The notes: a model not told the origin generated them from the letters alone. 64,000 bases of DNA from Paenibacillus sp. FSL A5-0031 (GCF_001956295.1 NZ_MRTD01000019.1:81351-145350); one strand, 5' to 3'; counted from the first letter of the stretch, positions 33,033 to 41,187 are shown. Numbers and translations: made by a program.

Positions 33033-33590
33033 TTATAAAGCGAATCTATTTTTTATGATTTCAGCAACTTCACGAGCGTTGATTTTCGTATTGTTTATTC
33101 TCAAATAGTTTTCTTTTTTGATTTCTCCCTCTAACGAGTTCAATCGATGTTGCTCCATTGTCTGTTTTAGATCCTGTTCAGAGAATGTGATATCTCTCTT
33201 TGTCGGTTTATGTTCAAGTCTATGGGGAGTCTTGTTACGCTCTATTCTCTCCTCAAGATCGGCTTCAAGCTCAACAAAATAGATATCCGCACCTTGATCC
33301 TCAAATATTTCACAAATTTTATCGACGTAATCCCAATCGCTCTGCAAATCGAATCCCCATACATATGTGAATATCATTCCATACATATTACTGGCGGCGG
33401 ACGCTTCAAATATATCCTGACGGAATTTATCCGATAATCCCCACATTTCACTACTGAAGTCAAAATAAGGAGCCAGCAATTCTATCGTCATATGGTTGTG
33501 GAACAATTTTAAATCAGATATCATTTCCAGTTCATGCCCCACTGTCATTTTACCTACTGCCTGAGGACCAAATATCAAAACAAATTTCAT
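33033..33590 (-). CDS. P-loop NTPase/kinase-like protein, 185 aa
   Basis: AAA/shikimate-kinase-like nucleotide-binding protein. A Walker A motif is near the N-terminus (MKFVLIFGPQAVGKMTVGHE), then KLFHNHMTIELLAPYFDF, the strand MIFTYVWGF, and the lid-like stretch DLEERIERNKTPHRLEHKPT KRD. Start set at the ATG after GTGGTGATATC, 17 codons inside the longest frame. Likely a small-molecule kinase; substrate unknown. Similar stand-alone P-loop proteins are frequent orphan genes in Bacillota. Between arm 32999 and element 33652. Confidence 0.75.
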   Translation of the reverse strand: MKFVLIFGPQAVGKMTVGHELEMISDLKLFHNHMTIELLAPYFDFSSEMWGLSDKFRQDIFEASAASNMYGMIFTYVWGFDLQSDWDYVDKICEIFEDQGADIYFVELEADLEERIERNKTPHRLEHKPTKRDITFSEQDLKQTMEQHRLNSLEGEIKKENYLRINNTKINAREVAEIIKNRFAL

Positions 33591-33651
33591 GATATCACCA
33601 CTTTTCGAAGTTATTTTAAGAATAATACCACAATTGGTCAAGTTTTATTGC

Positions 33652-33747
33652 ACTAAACTGCCCATTAGCTTAATAAGAAGAGCAGGCCACCGTAGCACCT
33701 GCTCATCATGTGTGTTATTCAACTATCGTTACCAGTTAGCTCAATGG
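33652..33747 (+). repeat. Array element, complete, hairpin subfamily B
   Basis: Left arm CACTAAACTGCCCATTAG then CTTAATAA, hairpin AGAGCAGGCCACC-GTA-GCACCTGCTC, right arm TTCAACTATCGTTACCAGTT then AGCTCAATGG. Confidence 0.92.
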
Positions 33748-33797
33748 ACTACAGCAGTTTATGTGGGGAAGTAACCTCTCCTCTTGTTATGGCGAGC

Positions 33798-34304
33798 TTA
33801 TCTTACGGAAGCATGTGACTTGCCCACTTTGGCCGATACGGAAAAATACCTCATCTCGCCGGGTGAGACAGGCTTTGTTTTCGGTTCACCCAACATTTTC
33901 TCTGGTACGCCGTCTAGACCTTCATCCGTGCAGTCCCGTCTATATCTCCCCTCCTCCAACTTCATGTCGATAAAATCAACAACTTGCTGCAATGATGTGA
34001 TCTGGCTGATAATATTTTCACGATGGCTTCTTAAGAGTTCCACAAGCTCCGGATATTCCGCGGGATCAGTATCGGCCGAGACCGCCAAAAAAGGTCGAAT
34101 TTCCTCTAGCATCATCCCCGTTTTTTTCAGGCATGCTATCAGCCTGATCGTATTGATGTCCTCCTGTCGATAGATGCGGTGCCCGTTATCCTTCCGCTCT
34201 GCCCTAGGCAGCAGCCCGATCTTTTCGTAATAACGGATCGTATCCTCAGTAATTCCGGTTTGTCCAGCGGTTTGCTTTATCGTAAAGCATTGCTCTACCT
34301 TCAT
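33798..34304 (-). CDS. MerR-family regulator, 168 aa
   Basis: Redox/solvent-type MerR regulator. N-terminal winged helix (FTIKQTAGQTGITEDTIRYY, EKIGLLPRAERKDNGHRIYR), a dimerisation helix (HRENIISQITSLQQVVDFID) and a C-terminal tail with a single Cys and many charged residues. GGGAGGGAGC precedes the ATG. It is divergent from the SDR gene at 34480; both promoters carry the same operator-like sequence inside a 19-bp spacer, so it very likely controls itself and the SDR. Confidence 0.9.
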   Translation of the reverse strand: MKVEQCFTIKQTAGQTGITEDTIRYYEKIGLLPRAERKDNGHRIYRQEDINTIRLIACLKKTGMMLEEIRPFLAVSADTDPAEYPELVELLRSHRENIISQITSLQQVVDFIDMKLEEGRYRRDCTDEGLDGVPEKMLGEPKTKPVSPGEMRYFSVSAKVGKSHASVR

Positions 34305-34335
34305 CCTGCTCCCTCCCTAAGATTGATTTTTGTAC

Positions 34336-34366
34336 ATTATACAACTTGAAGCTGGCTCTAAGTCAA
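34336..34366 (-). promoter_or_regulatory. MerR-type promoter of the regulator gene (19-bp spacer)
   Basis: On the minus strand: -35 TTGACT (34361-34366), spacer of exactly 19 bp (TAGAGCCAGCTTCAAGTTG), -10 TATAAT (34336-34341). The long spacer with an imperfect dyad (ACTTgaAGC…) is the signature of MerR-controlled promoters. Confidence 0.8.
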
Positions 34367-34403
34367 ATCTCTTATCCTTGGAGAAAAGCTTTGTTTTCGC
34401 GTC

Positions 34404-34434
34404 TTGACTTGGAGTCGACTTCAAGTTATAGAAT
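34404..34434 (+). promoter_or_regulatory. MerR-type promoter of the SDR gene (19-bp spacer)
   Basis: -35 TTGACT (34404-34409), 19-bp spacer TGGAGTCGACTTCAAGTTA, -10 TAGAAT (34429-34434). The spacer carries the dyad ACTTGGAGTCGACTTCAAGT (34407-34426), nearly a perfect palindrome and similar to the operator of the divergent regulator promoter. Confidence 0.8.
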
Positions 34435-34479
34435 GTGCACTATCGAATCAAATATCCCGATATAAAAAGGAGATGTACA

Positions 34480-35331
34480 ATGAACAAGGACCAGAATGAA
34501 CATATCGCATTGATTACAGGCGCAAGCGCCGGGATCGGGTTAGAACTAACACGGAAATTACTGTCGGAGAACTGGCATGTGGTTGCTGTAAACCGTTCTG
34601 ATTTTCCAGCCGACGATAGGAGTATCCACAATGCAGTCAAGAGCGGTTCGCTTCGAATTTATAAAACGGATGATCTCGCTGATTATGCCTGCTTGAGACT
34701 TACTTTGGAAGAGATCAAAAGCAAGGAGCAGCGGATCGATATTTTGTTCAATAACGCCGGAGGGTCTTTTCCCGAGCTGAGCTATTCGAAACAAGGACGG
34801 GAGAAACATTATGAACTGATGACTGTCGTTCCGTATATTATTCTAATGGAATTGAAGGAACTCATTAAAATCAGTCGTTTAAAAACAGTAATCAATACCT
34901 CATCTTCAGCTCTAAAATTTTCAAAAGAGTTTTCGATCGAAGACCTGGAGCATCCCAAAACCTTTCGCAAGTTGCTTGGTCCTTATGCGACCTCAAAGCT
35001 AGCTCTTTCTCTGTGGACTCAGGCCATCGCATCCCAGCTCGCCAAGAATGGTATCAAAATCCGTAGCGTTGACCCGGGTAGCAACAATACGCTAAGAAAA
35101 GGGAAACAATCCGGACTGCCCTTTTTGATTGAAGTAATGATGAAGCTATTTTTCTCGCCTCCTACCCTCGGCGCCAACAAGTTGTATGAAGGGGCTCTTG
35201 GTGAACACCATCATGAAAACGGCGTATTTTTGCTAAAAGGACGGGTTGCGGAATTAAAGTTTAAAGAGCAGGCGCAGAACGTTCTGGAAAGGATTCAAGC
35301 GATTTATGAACACGAATTTCTCGTGTCTTAA
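34480..35331 (+). CDS. Short-chain dehydrogenase/reductase, 283 aa
   Basis: NAD(P)-dependent oxidoreductase. Rossmann glycine motif GASAGIG (IALITGASAGIGLELTRKLL), FNNAGG in strand 4, and the catalytic Ser (INTSSSALKF) followed by the YATSK motif (LGPYATSKLALSLWTQAIAS). The C-terminal part resembles retinol-dehydrogenase/protochlorophyllide-reductase-type SDRs. Start set at the ATG after AAAAAGGAGATG. Divergent from the MerR gene; probably a detoxifying reductase induced by that regulator's effector. Confidence 0.9.
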   Translation: MNKDQNEHIALITGASAGIGLELTRKLLSENWHVVAVNRSDFPADDRSIHNAVKSGSLRIYKTDDLADYACLRLTLEEIKSKEQRIDILFNNAGGSFPELSYSKQGREKHYELMTVVPYIILMELKELIKISRLKTVINTSSSALKFSKEFSIEDLEHPKTFRKLLGPYATSKLALSLWTQAIASQLAKNGIKIRSVDPGSNNTLRKGKQSGLPFLIEVMMKLFFSPPTLGANKLYEGALGEHHHENGVFLLKGRVAELKFKEQAQNVLERIQAIYEHEFLVS

Positions 35332-35354
35332 AGCCAAGACCTTGAACAGAATAC

Positions 35355-35449
35355 TGCACTAACCTATCTTTAGCTTAACGACAGAAGGAGCAGTTGCCGC
35401 AATGGCGAATTGCTCCCTGGCTATTACGCTATTGTCTCCCTTTAGTACA
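35355..35449 (+). repeat. Array element, complete, subfamily A variant
   Basis: Left arm TGCACTAACCTATCTTTAGC then TTAACGA, hairpin GGAGCAGTTGCC … GAATTGCTCC, right arm ATTACGCTATTGTCTCCCTT then TAGTACA. Confidence 0.82.
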
Positions 35450-35459
35450 CTGCTTCCTT

Positions 35460-35760
35460 CAACTTTTGCAGTTGTTCAAAGTAAAACTTAGCTACTTTTT
35501 CATGGACAATGGACTTACTTTGAATTGCGGGCTAGTCCATCGCAAAATTCACAAATAAGAGACTCAACTCGCTCAGCACCTGCTTACCCCTTACCTCTTC
35601 ATAGCTACAGTACTTATTAGTAAACAGATTCACTTTACTTAATTCCGTTTTTGTAAAACGTCCACTTGTCGTAAACCGGTTTTGCATTGATTATTATTTC
35701 TAACAGTTCAGCTTTCAAGAGTTCAATATTTTGCTTTCCCACGAGTATCCTGTTTCCACT
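35460..35760 (-). pseudogene. Decayed cassette gene, frameshifted
   Basis: From a GTG near 35760: VSGNRILVGKQNIELLKAEL, LEIIINAKPVYDKWTFYKN, then a frameshift near 35650 and TELSKVNLFTNKYCSYEEVR, GKQVLSELSLLFVNFAMD, after which further stops occur. Family unknown. The remaining reading is typical of a soluble protein of at least 90 residues. Confidence 0.55.
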
Positions 35761-35785
35761 CACTTTACCAAACAGTATTTTAATT

Positions 35786-35874
35786 TACTACATTATCCTA
35801 CCCGTTAGCGTAGCGAAGGGCTACCATGTGGTAGCCCTTTCGGTGATGAACTATCGTTCTCCATTAGCTTAAAA
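35786..35874 (+). repeat. Array element, complete, hairpin subfamily C
   Basis: Left arm CTACATTATCCTACCCGTTA then GCGTAGCG, hairpin AAGGGCTACC-ATGT-GGTAGCCCTT, right arm ATGAACTATCGTTCTCCATT then AGCTTAAAA. Confidence 0.92.
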
Positions 35875-35909
35875 TAAGAAGAGCATACTTATTGCTTACC
35901 CATATGGGT

Positions 35910-36025
35910 TTATCCTCGATAATTTTGGGGGATCAGTTCTTGAACAAGATAAGGTAAAACGTTGAGCTGTTTTAGCTTCTCTAACGTAGGTTCAACCCAA
36001 TAAAACTCAAGATGTGATTCTAAGT
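35910..36025 (-). pseudogene. C-terminal fragment of a Nudix-like hydrolase
   Basis: The frame reads NYLESHLEFYWVEPTLEKLK then QLNVLPYLVQELIPQNYRG and TAA (35910-35912), matching the usual C-terminal strand and helix of Nudix proteins. The Nudix box itself is gone. Confidence 0.45.
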
Positions 36026-36149
36026 AATTGGCTGAACATTCGCAGATAACTCATTAGTTCTTGCTTCAAACAAATGGTTTATTTCGAATTATTCTTTATC
36101 TTTAATTCCAAATTCAATCCCATTGAAAGACTTTCTACATGTATATGGT

Positions 36150-36293
36150 TTATTGAAGCTTCACAGTTAGTTGATCGACAGTAGGACGCCCTTCGAGCTT
36201 CAAACCAATCTCCTCGAAGAAAGAGATTGTATCATCAAGGGATTCTACAACGATGCCAACATTGTCCATTCTTAGTAATTTGTTTTTTGACAT
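36150..36293 (-). pseudogene. N-terminal fragment of a glyoxalase/VOC-fold protein, 47 aa
   Basis: MSKNKLLRMDNVGIVVESLD, DTISFFEEIGLKLEGRPTVD, QLTVKLQ and stop. This is the first beta-alpha-beta unit of the vicinal-oxygen-chelate fold (GIVVxxLDxxxxFFxxxGL). A full domain needs about 120 residues, so the gene is truncated, although its start and ribosome site (GGAGATAAAACT) remain. Confidence 0.65.
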
Positions 36294-36389
36294 AGTTTTA
36301 TCTCCTTATGTGTACAAATTTATTACTTGATCTTCTTCATATTTATTCTATCAAAAATAACCAATTCCTTCCAAATAATTAACATCTTG

Positions 36390-36419
36390 TAATTCAACTA
36401 TCGTTACCCGTAGTTCAAG
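36390..36419 (+). repeat. Single right arm of an array element
   Basis: GTAATTCAACTATCGTTACC then CGTAGTTCAA; no hairpin or left arm on its left. Confidence 0.7.
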
Positions 36420-36436
36420 AAAGACAGGCTTTGTAA

Positions 36437-36985
36437 TTAATTATCACTTAGAAGATTACCGTCCTTATCATAATATTTATATTTAAATACAAGGGTATTA
36501 TCTTTATCTATATCAATCCAAGTAACAGACTTTTGATTTACACTAAACTCTTGTTCAATTACCTGTTTATTTACCTCTAATTCCATTTTTGCAATATTAT
36601 TTTCCTGATTAGTCACAATCATAAATTTTAAATTTCGGGATTCATTTTTCGATTTGTGAATTAAGAATGTAGTAAATGATTGACCTGCTTGTTTTTCAAT
36701 ATTTCTCCATTTATAATTACCTTTTTGGTTTTTAGAAAATTGAATATATGCTGGATTATTATTTGATAAGAAGCCAACTATCCTTGCATCATCAATATCT
36801 TTAATCTCCAAAATCTCAACTGATTCATCTTCATAACCCTCAATAGACTTAATCACTTCTTGTATGGATTCTTTATCATTTCCATAAAGTTTATTTGAAC
36901 TGTTTGAAAAATAGGTAACAATCATTGCAATCAAAATGACTGCGATTAAAACATATATTATTTTGTTTTTCTTAGCTATATCCAT
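36437..36985 (-). CDS. Hypothetical membrane-anchored protein, 182 aa
   Basis: Unknown family. One N-terminal helix (NKIIYVLIAVILIAMIVTYF) anchors an extracytoplasmic domain of about 150 residues with alternating strands (VEILEIKDIDDARIVGFLSN, LKFMIVTNQENNIAKMELEV). Start set at the ATG after GGAGGGG (MDIAKKNK), 18 codons inside the longest frame. Single gene between arm 36390 and element 37031. Confidence 0.7.
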   Translation of the reverse strand: MDIAKKNKIIYVLIAVILIAMIVTYFSNSSNKLYGNDKESIQEVIKSIEGYEDESVEILEIKDIDDARIVGFLSNNNPAYIQFSKNQKGNYKWRNIEKQAGQSFTTFLIHKSKNESRNLKFMIVTNQENNIAKMELEVNKQVIEQEFSVNQKSVTWIDIDKDNTLVFKYKYYDKDGNLLSDN

Positions 36986-37030
36986 ATGACGAATCCCCTC
37001 CTTCAGAGGTAACATTATAACATCTATTTT

Positions 37031-37119
37031 ATTCCGCATAACTGCTCGTTAGTGAAGCGAAGGGCTGCCAAGTGGCAGCCCTCTCGATGTTGAACTATCG
37101 TTTCTCGTTAACTTAATGG
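37031..37119 (+). repeat. Array element, complete, hairpin subfamily C
   Basis: Left arm ATTCCGCATAACTGCTCGTT then AGTGAAGCG, hairpin AAGGGCTGCC-AAGT-GGCAGCCCTC, right arm TTGAACTATCGTTTCTCGTT then AACTTAATGG. Confidence 0.92.
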
Positions 37120-37158
37120 ATGGGTTATAAGCGTAATTACAGTGTTATACGACGTACC

Positions 37159-37623
37159 TCATTCACTTAAAATGCTTGCCAGTTTAATTCCTGATCTTAC
37201 TGCTACTACCAAGGTATTATCATCTGCTTTGATTTTGAATTCTTCTAAGTGTCTGTAGCCATGACCTTTTTTCTTTTCTGTCGGAACTATTTCATATCCT
37301 TCTTTATGCTTCCAAGATACTGCTACTAATTTCAGTCCTTTTACAGCTCTTGTATATGTCTTAAATCCCATATACCTTCCTATTACTGTATTATTATCAA
37401 CATTATCCTGAGCTCTAATCGAATAACATTTTTGAAATGAATCTGATAACTTTTCATGCAACTTGTCATCAGAAAATCCTGGTAATAATTCATTAATATA
37501 ATCAATTTCAACAATACCTAACTTTTTTGATCGACCGTTTGATACGACTATTAATCCACCTTTTTCATTAACATATATACTTAGATATTTATACCGGAGA
37601 TAAGGGAATAAAAGTAATTTCAT
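37159..37623 (-). CDS. Hypothetical cassette protein, 154 aa
   Basis: Unknown family. Soluble, basic, beta-rich (YKYLSIYVNEKGGLIVVSNG, VIGRYMGFKTYTRAVKGLKL, VAVSWKHKEGYEIVPTEKKK). Start set at the ATG after AAAGGGGTTAAG (MKLLLFPYLR). No signal peptide. Between elements 37031 and 37711; the 5' side carries the TTCGCGAA leader palindrome. Confidence 0.65.
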   Translation of the reverse strand: MKLLLFPYLRYKYLSIYVNEKGGLIVVSNGRSKKLGIVEIDYINELLPGFSDDKLHEKLSDSFQKCYSIRAQDNVDNNTVIGRYMGFKTYTRAVKGLKLVAVSWKHKEGYEIVPTEKKKGHGYRHLEEFKIKADDNTLVVAVRSGIKLASILSE

Positions 37624-37710
37624 TGTTCTTAACCCCTTTAGCATTTGAGATAAGGCGTATGCCAACTAAACTGAGAATTTCGCAACTTTTCGCATTTGAA
37701 GTATTCGCGA

Positions 37711-37814
37711 ATTGATTAAACTATCCTGTCCGATAGCTTAACGAAGCTGCCGATCATCTGCGGCAGCCTCGTCCTGATAATTTGTTCCGCTAACGTGTCC
37801 CATTAGTTCAATGA
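37711..37814 (+). repeat. Array element, complete, hairpin subfamily D, with leader palindrome
   Basis: Left arm TGATTAAACTATCCTGTCCG then ATAGCTTAACGA, hairpin GAAGCTGCCG-ATCATCTG-CGGCAGCCTC, right arm CGCTAACGTGTCCCATTAG then TTCAATGA. The leader TTCGCAA … TATTCGCGAAT is at 37679-37710. Confidence 0.92.
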
Positions 37815-37821
37815 CATCAAA

Positions 37822-38238
37822 CTACTGCAAGATATTTAGATTAACTTTTCTTCCATATAACGTCTCAACTTCCCTAGACAATCTTCTTGTTTCATTTCCT
37901 ACATACTTTAAGGCATTTTTAAGAACGTTTATATCGTCACCTATTCGAGCCATAACGGTTACGCAAACTACATTCCTAATTTCAACGTCGTTACTTAATG
38001 CCATGTTCTCAAGAAAAATAAAGATTCTTACGAGTAATTGCTCATCCTCTATTGTTAATTGTTGTTTTTGAAGCTGGTTCATTAAAAATGGATTCAATAT
38101 ATTTCCAAAAGCTACATGCGGAGGTATCTCACCTTCTTTTATCCATAAATCCTCAAGCTCTTTTTCGTAAAACGGTAGCAACTGAGGAATTATTTTCAGC
38201 ATCTCTTGAACGATGTTTTTGTAAATTAAGTTCATCAT
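37822..38238 (-). CDS. Hypothetical helical cassette protein, 138 aa
   Basis: Unknown family; all-helical soluble protein (QEMLKIIPQLLPFYEKELED, LLVRIFIFLENMALSNDVEI, RNVVCVTVMARIGDDINVLK). The shape resembles a group of small helical proteins found with polymorphic-toxin immunity genes, but this is only an impression. Tandem ATG codons follow GGGAATGAG. Between elements 37711 and 38288. Confidence 0.65.
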   Translation of the reverse strand: MMNLIYKNIVQEMLKIIPQLLPFYEKELEDLWIKEGEIPPHVAFGNILNPFLMNQLQKQQLTIEDEQLLVRIFIFLENMALSNDVEIRNVVCVTVMARIGDDINVLKNALKYVGNETRRLSREVETLYGRKVNLNILQ

Positions 38239-38287
38239 TTGCTCATTCCCTTGCCGACAAATTTACTTAATGTATTTCCATACGTTT

Positions 38288-38385
38288 ACTCAACTATCCT
38301 GCCGTTAGCTTAATAAAAAGAGCAGGATACCGTAGTACCTGCTCATCAATGTCTATTATTCAACTATCGTTTCCCGGTTTATTAA
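38288..38385 (+). repeat. Array element, complete, hairpin subfamily B
   Basis: Left arm ACTCAACTATCCTGCCGTTA then GCTTAATAA, hairpin AGAGCAGGATACC-GTA-GTACCTGCTC, linker TCTATTATT, right arm CAACTATCGTTTCCCGGTTT then ATTAA. Confidence 0.92.
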
Positions 38386-38414
38386 CGCCAGGATTTGTAA
38401 GCCCTCTTCTCCCA

Positions 38415-38531
38415 TTAACCTAATTGATTGTAACTTTCGCCTAGGTTTTTAGCAAAATTATGAAATGTAATACCGCCGATAATTGCCAAGAACACAAGAA
38501 TACCAACAAGTAGTAAAATTCGTTTTTTCAT
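38415..38531 (-). CDS. Tiny membrane protein, 38 aa
   Basis: MKKRILLLVGILVFLAIIGG then ITFHNFAKNLGESYNQLG: a basic start, one membrane helix and a short polar tail. ATG 38531 lies behind GAGGTGAGC (12 nt spacing). No other frame occupies this interval between elements 38288 and 38601, so it appears to be the cassette's gene. Function unknown. Confidence 0.6.
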   Translation of the reverse strand: MKKRILLLVGILVFLAIIGGITFHNFAKNLGESYNQLG

Positions 38532-38600
38532 TCTATTATTAGCTCACCTCGTTTATGAATCTGAATATGTAATAATTTAGACTCTATCTGCGATAAAAGG

Positions 38601-38696
38601 TTACGCTATCCTGCCCTTCAGCTTAACGAGAAAGGAGCAGTTGCCATCGACTAGCTGCTCTATGGTCCGTTCAACTATCGTGACCCGTTAGTTAAA
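38601..38696 (+). repeat. Array element, complete, hairpin subfamily A
   Basis: Left arm GTTACGCTATCCTGCCCTTC then AGCTTAACGAG, hairpin GGAGCAGTTGCCATCGACTA then GCTGCTC, subfamily-A linker CTATGGTCCG, right arm TTCAACTATCGTGACCCGTT then AGTTAAAT. Confidence 0.92.
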
Positions 38697-38714
38697 TAAA
38701 TTTGTTGTCTGTTT

Positions 38715-38942
38715 TTATGGAGTGTCTTCCTCGCGTTTGTACTCCAAAATATCACCTGGCTGACAATCCAAAGTCTTACATATCGCTTCTAATGTTGATA
38801 AACGAACCGCTTTTGCTTTCCCATTTTTCAGAATGGAAAGATTCGCCATCGTAATTCCAACCCTCTCCGAAAGCTCCGTTACACTCATTTTTCGTTTTGC
38901 TAACATCACATCAATATTAATAATAATTGCCATATGCTCCAC
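38715..38942 (-). CDS. Xre/Cro-type HTH regulator (YozG-like), 75 aa
   Basis: Single helix-turn-helix domain: INIDVMLAKRKMSVTELSER, VGITMANLSILKNGKAKAVR, LSTLEAICKTLDCQPGDILE, ending YKREEDTP. This compact type normally accompanies a DUF2975 membrane protein, and here the ATG is immediately downstream of that gene (1 nt gap), so the two are one operon. It probably represses the operon via the operator at 39476. Confidence 0.9.
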   Translation of the reverse strand: MEHMAIIINIDVMLAKRKMSVTELSERVGITMANLSILKNGKAKAVRLSTLEAICKTLDCQPGDILEYKREEDTP

Positions 38943-38943
38943 C

Positions 38944-39426
38944 TCAGACCGTTAAATCATTTTCTGATTTTATATTAATAGCTTCTTGTAAAAGTCTTTG
39001 GAGAACAGCAGCAAAAACGGCGATCACTATAGAGGCGAAAATAATGACCAATCCCATTGGTATAAAACTTGGAGGGTCAACTCTCTTCCCCATGAGATAG
39101 TAGAGTGGCATACCTAGCAGGTACAAGGTACTGATTGTGATAGCACAGTATTTTATATTCTTTAAAGCTTTTACCGATAATTCCGAAAACGCTTGGTTCT
39201 TATCAATGTAGCTTAAAAGTTTAAAAGCTTGATACAGAGCAAAGTAAAAAGGAATCGCTGCTGCGTACATATCGATTAAGACGAGTGATTTCATATAAGC
39301 CATTTCTGGATACAATTCTTCAGCAAAATTGCCAATCTTAGGCACTAAAAATATATACAAAGCAAGAATTGGGATTCCAATAAGAATAACAGCTATCTTC
39401 AAAAAGAGTGTTTTTCCTCGTTTCAT
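38944..39426 (-). CDS. DUF2975-family membrane protein, 160 aa
   Basis: Four membrane helices (TLFLKIAVILIGIPILALYI; LVLIDMYAAAIPFYFALYQA; IKYCAITISTLYLLGMPLYY; MGLVIIFASIVIAVFAAVLQ) with the DUF2975 motif LLSYIDKNQAFSELSVKALK between helices 2 and 3. Start set at the ATG after AGTGAGGTGC (three codons inside the longest frame). First gene of the two-gene operon with the HTH gene. Function unknown in the family. Confidence 0.88.
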   Translation of the reverse strand: MKRGKTLFLKIAVILIGIPILALYIFLVPKIGNFAEELYPEMAYMKSLVLIDMYAAAIPFYFALYQAFKLLSYIDKNQAFSELSVKALKNIKYCAITISTLYLLGMPLYYLMGKRVDPPSFIPMGLVIIFASIVIAVFAAVLQRLLQEAINIKSENDLTV

Positions 39427-39475
39427 AAACTGCACCTCACTTGTTTAATGTCAGTTTTTACTTTAGCACAAATTA

Positions 39476-39509
39476 TATCGTTTTACGATAAAATAATATC
39501 GTTTCTATA
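39476..39509 (-). promoter_or_regulatory. Tandem operator and promoter of the DUF2975-HTH operon
   Basis: A perfect dyad TATCGTTTTACGATA (39476-39490) followed by a half-copy TATCGTTTCTATA (39497-39509). The dyad overlaps a -10-like GATATAAT on the minus strand, about 50 nt before the operon start, so binding there would block transcription; autoregulation by the HTH protein is the simple reading. Confidence 0.55.
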
Positions 39510-39575
39510 AAAATAAAAAGCATTTCTCATTACAAAGAAATGCTCTTACTTTAAAATGTTATATTTGCAACTTGT

Positions 39576-39603
39576 TCAACAAAACTGCCCATTAGCTCAA
39601 TGA
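39576..39603 (+). repeat. Single left arm of an array element
   Basis: GTTCAACAAAACTGCCCATT then AGCTCAATG. A separate hairpin, GCATTTCT / AGAAATGC at 39519-39542, lies to its left. Confidence 0.65.
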
Positions 39604-39748
39604 TCTGAAGAAGTTGATTTTACTCAAGCTATTCCTCAGAAATCTCTACGTACGATCTATACCAATTTAACGCCAAAATTGAGCATTCACCCTGCCTAGG
39701 GTGAATATCTTAATGGGGAAGTACATTTAAAAAATTGAGGTGATACAC

Positions 39749-40528
39749 TTGGGATACTTCGTTACTGTAGAACCGGGCGTAAAAGTATTTATAGAGGACA
39801 TCAATCCAACGGGAAATAAAACGATACTTTTTATTCATGGATGGCCGCTAAACCATAATCAGTTCGAATATCAGTTCAATTACCTTCCCAAGCTCGGATA
39901 TCGTTGTATCGGAATGGACTGGAGAGGATACGGCAACTCGGATAAACCATTCGACGGTTACGGTTTCGATAGATTAGCAGATGATCTTCGTATGGTCATC
40001 GAAGCGTTACAGTTAAAAAACATAATACTAGCAGGACACTCTACCGGAGGCGCAATCTCAATTCGTTATATGGCTCGTTACAAAGGGTACGGGGTATCTA
40101 AACTCGTCCTGATTGACGCTGCGTCTCCATCAAGCGTTCCCAAAGAATTTACGAATAAAATCATCGAAGAAACAAACAATGACCGTCCGAAAATGCTGCA
40201 AAACCAAACGGAGATTTTTTTCTTTCAGTACATTTCTGAACCAAAATCCGAATGGTTCTTTCTAATGGGTTTAAAAGCTGCGAATTGGTCGACTTCCGCT
40301 ATTATGGTCACGCTAAGAGACGAGAATGTTTACAACGATCTTGGACAGATCGATGTGCCCACATTAATTATTCATGGAATTCATGATAAAGTCGTTCCGT
40401 TTACCCAAGCTCAGGAAACAAATAAGCTGATTAAAAATTCGCAATTAGTTTCATTTCAATACAGCGGTCATTGCCCTTTTTTGGAGGAGCGTGATAGATT
40501 CAACCAACTATTATCTTCTTTTGCATAA
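39749..40528 (+). CDS. Alpha/beta-hydrolase, 259 aa
   Basis: Hydrolase of the esterase/haloperoxidase-like alpha/beta family. Oxyanion region LFIHGWPLNHNQFEYQFN, nucleophile elbow LAGHSTGGAISIRYMARY, acid residue in IHGIHDKVVPFTQ and catalytic His in YSGHCPFLEER. Complete length, no signal peptide. Start set at a TTG after GAGGTGATAC rather than the GTG that is part of the ribosome site. Plus-strand gene within the array. Confidence 0.9.
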   Translation: MGYFVTVEPGVKVFIEDINPTGNKTILFIHGWPLNHNQFEYQFNYLPKLGYRCIGMDWRGYGNSDKPFDGYGFDRLADDLRMVIEALQLKNIILAGHSTGGAISIRYMARYKGYGVSKLVLIDAASPSSVPKEFTNKIIEETNNDRPKMLQNQTEIFFFQYISEPKSEWFFLMGLKAANWSTSAIMVTLRDENVYNDLGQIDVPTLIIHGIHDKVVPFTQAQETNKLIKNSQLVSFQYSGHCPFLEERDRFNQLLSSFA

Positions 40529-40607
40529 CGGACATTCTATCTAGGCGTTCCAGCGTTTCATTAGTCGAAAAGTCATCAAGTGCTTGATAGGTTTGTTTTT
40601 CATCCAT
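40500..40607 (-). CDS. Possible 35-aa protein antisense to the hydrolase end
   Basis: MDEKQTYQALDDFSTNETLE, RLDRMSVMQKKIIVG and stop. A GGGGGAG site lies 12 nt upstream. It overlaps the last 29 nt of the hydrolase gene in antisense. It could also be the remaining start of a longer lost gene. Weak. Confidence 0.3.
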   Translation of the reverse strand: MDEKQTYQALDDFSTNETLERLDRMSVMQKKIIVG

Positions 40608-40740
40608 TAATTAAGTTCACTCCCCCTTTTATTACCAGTAGCTGTCTTCACTTGCTTAGTGACTAAAAAAACCTCCTTCTAACGAAAAGTATTATATAAA
40701 ACCAGAATGGTAACAGAACGTTGCTAGGAGGGAAAAATTT

Positions 40741-41145
40741 ATGACTATCCAACTCACTGAATGTATGAATCACGCAGCTCAAAATAATCCCAATATAACT
40801 TCTATTATGGCCGAAATGATCGCAACTATGGAGAATGACGCAAAACTCAAAAAAGAAATTCTTTTTAAAGTTGATGAAATCAATATGGAGATTTTCAGAA
40901 AAGATAAACTTTGTTATGACGTAGTGAATGCTACTCGTAATAACGGTGACTATTACAAAGCTAAAGTGCTATGGAAACAATTTAGAAATGAAGTAGAGCT
41001 TGCCTTAGGAGAATTGTATAAGCGAATTCAATGGACAAGGTACCCTGACGAGTGGAGTGAGACATATGAGCTCCTAAAGCGTCGAGCAGCTTTACATGAT
41101 GATGAGGTGGAAAGATTAGAGTGGCAAGAGTTATTGAACGTCTAA
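40741..41145 (+). CDS. Hypothetical helical protein, 134 aa
   Basis: Unknown family. Long amphipathic helices throughout (IMAEMIATMENDAKLKKEIL, VLWKQFRNEVELALGELYKR, YELLKRRAALHDDEVERLEW), so probably a coiled-coil or helical bundle. Excellent ribosome site AGGAGGGA. Plus strand; next to an insertion-sequence remnant on its right. Confidence 0.75.
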   Translation: MTIQLTECMNHAAQNNPNITSIMAEMIATMENDAKLKKEILFKVDEINMEIFRKDKLCYDVVNATRNNGDYYKAKVLWKQFRNEVELALGELYKRIQWTRYPDEWSETYELLKRRAALHDDEVERLEWQELLNV

Positions 41146-41187
41146 ACAGTTCTATAAATTGGAACAGTCATCTCTTATCACACTCAT

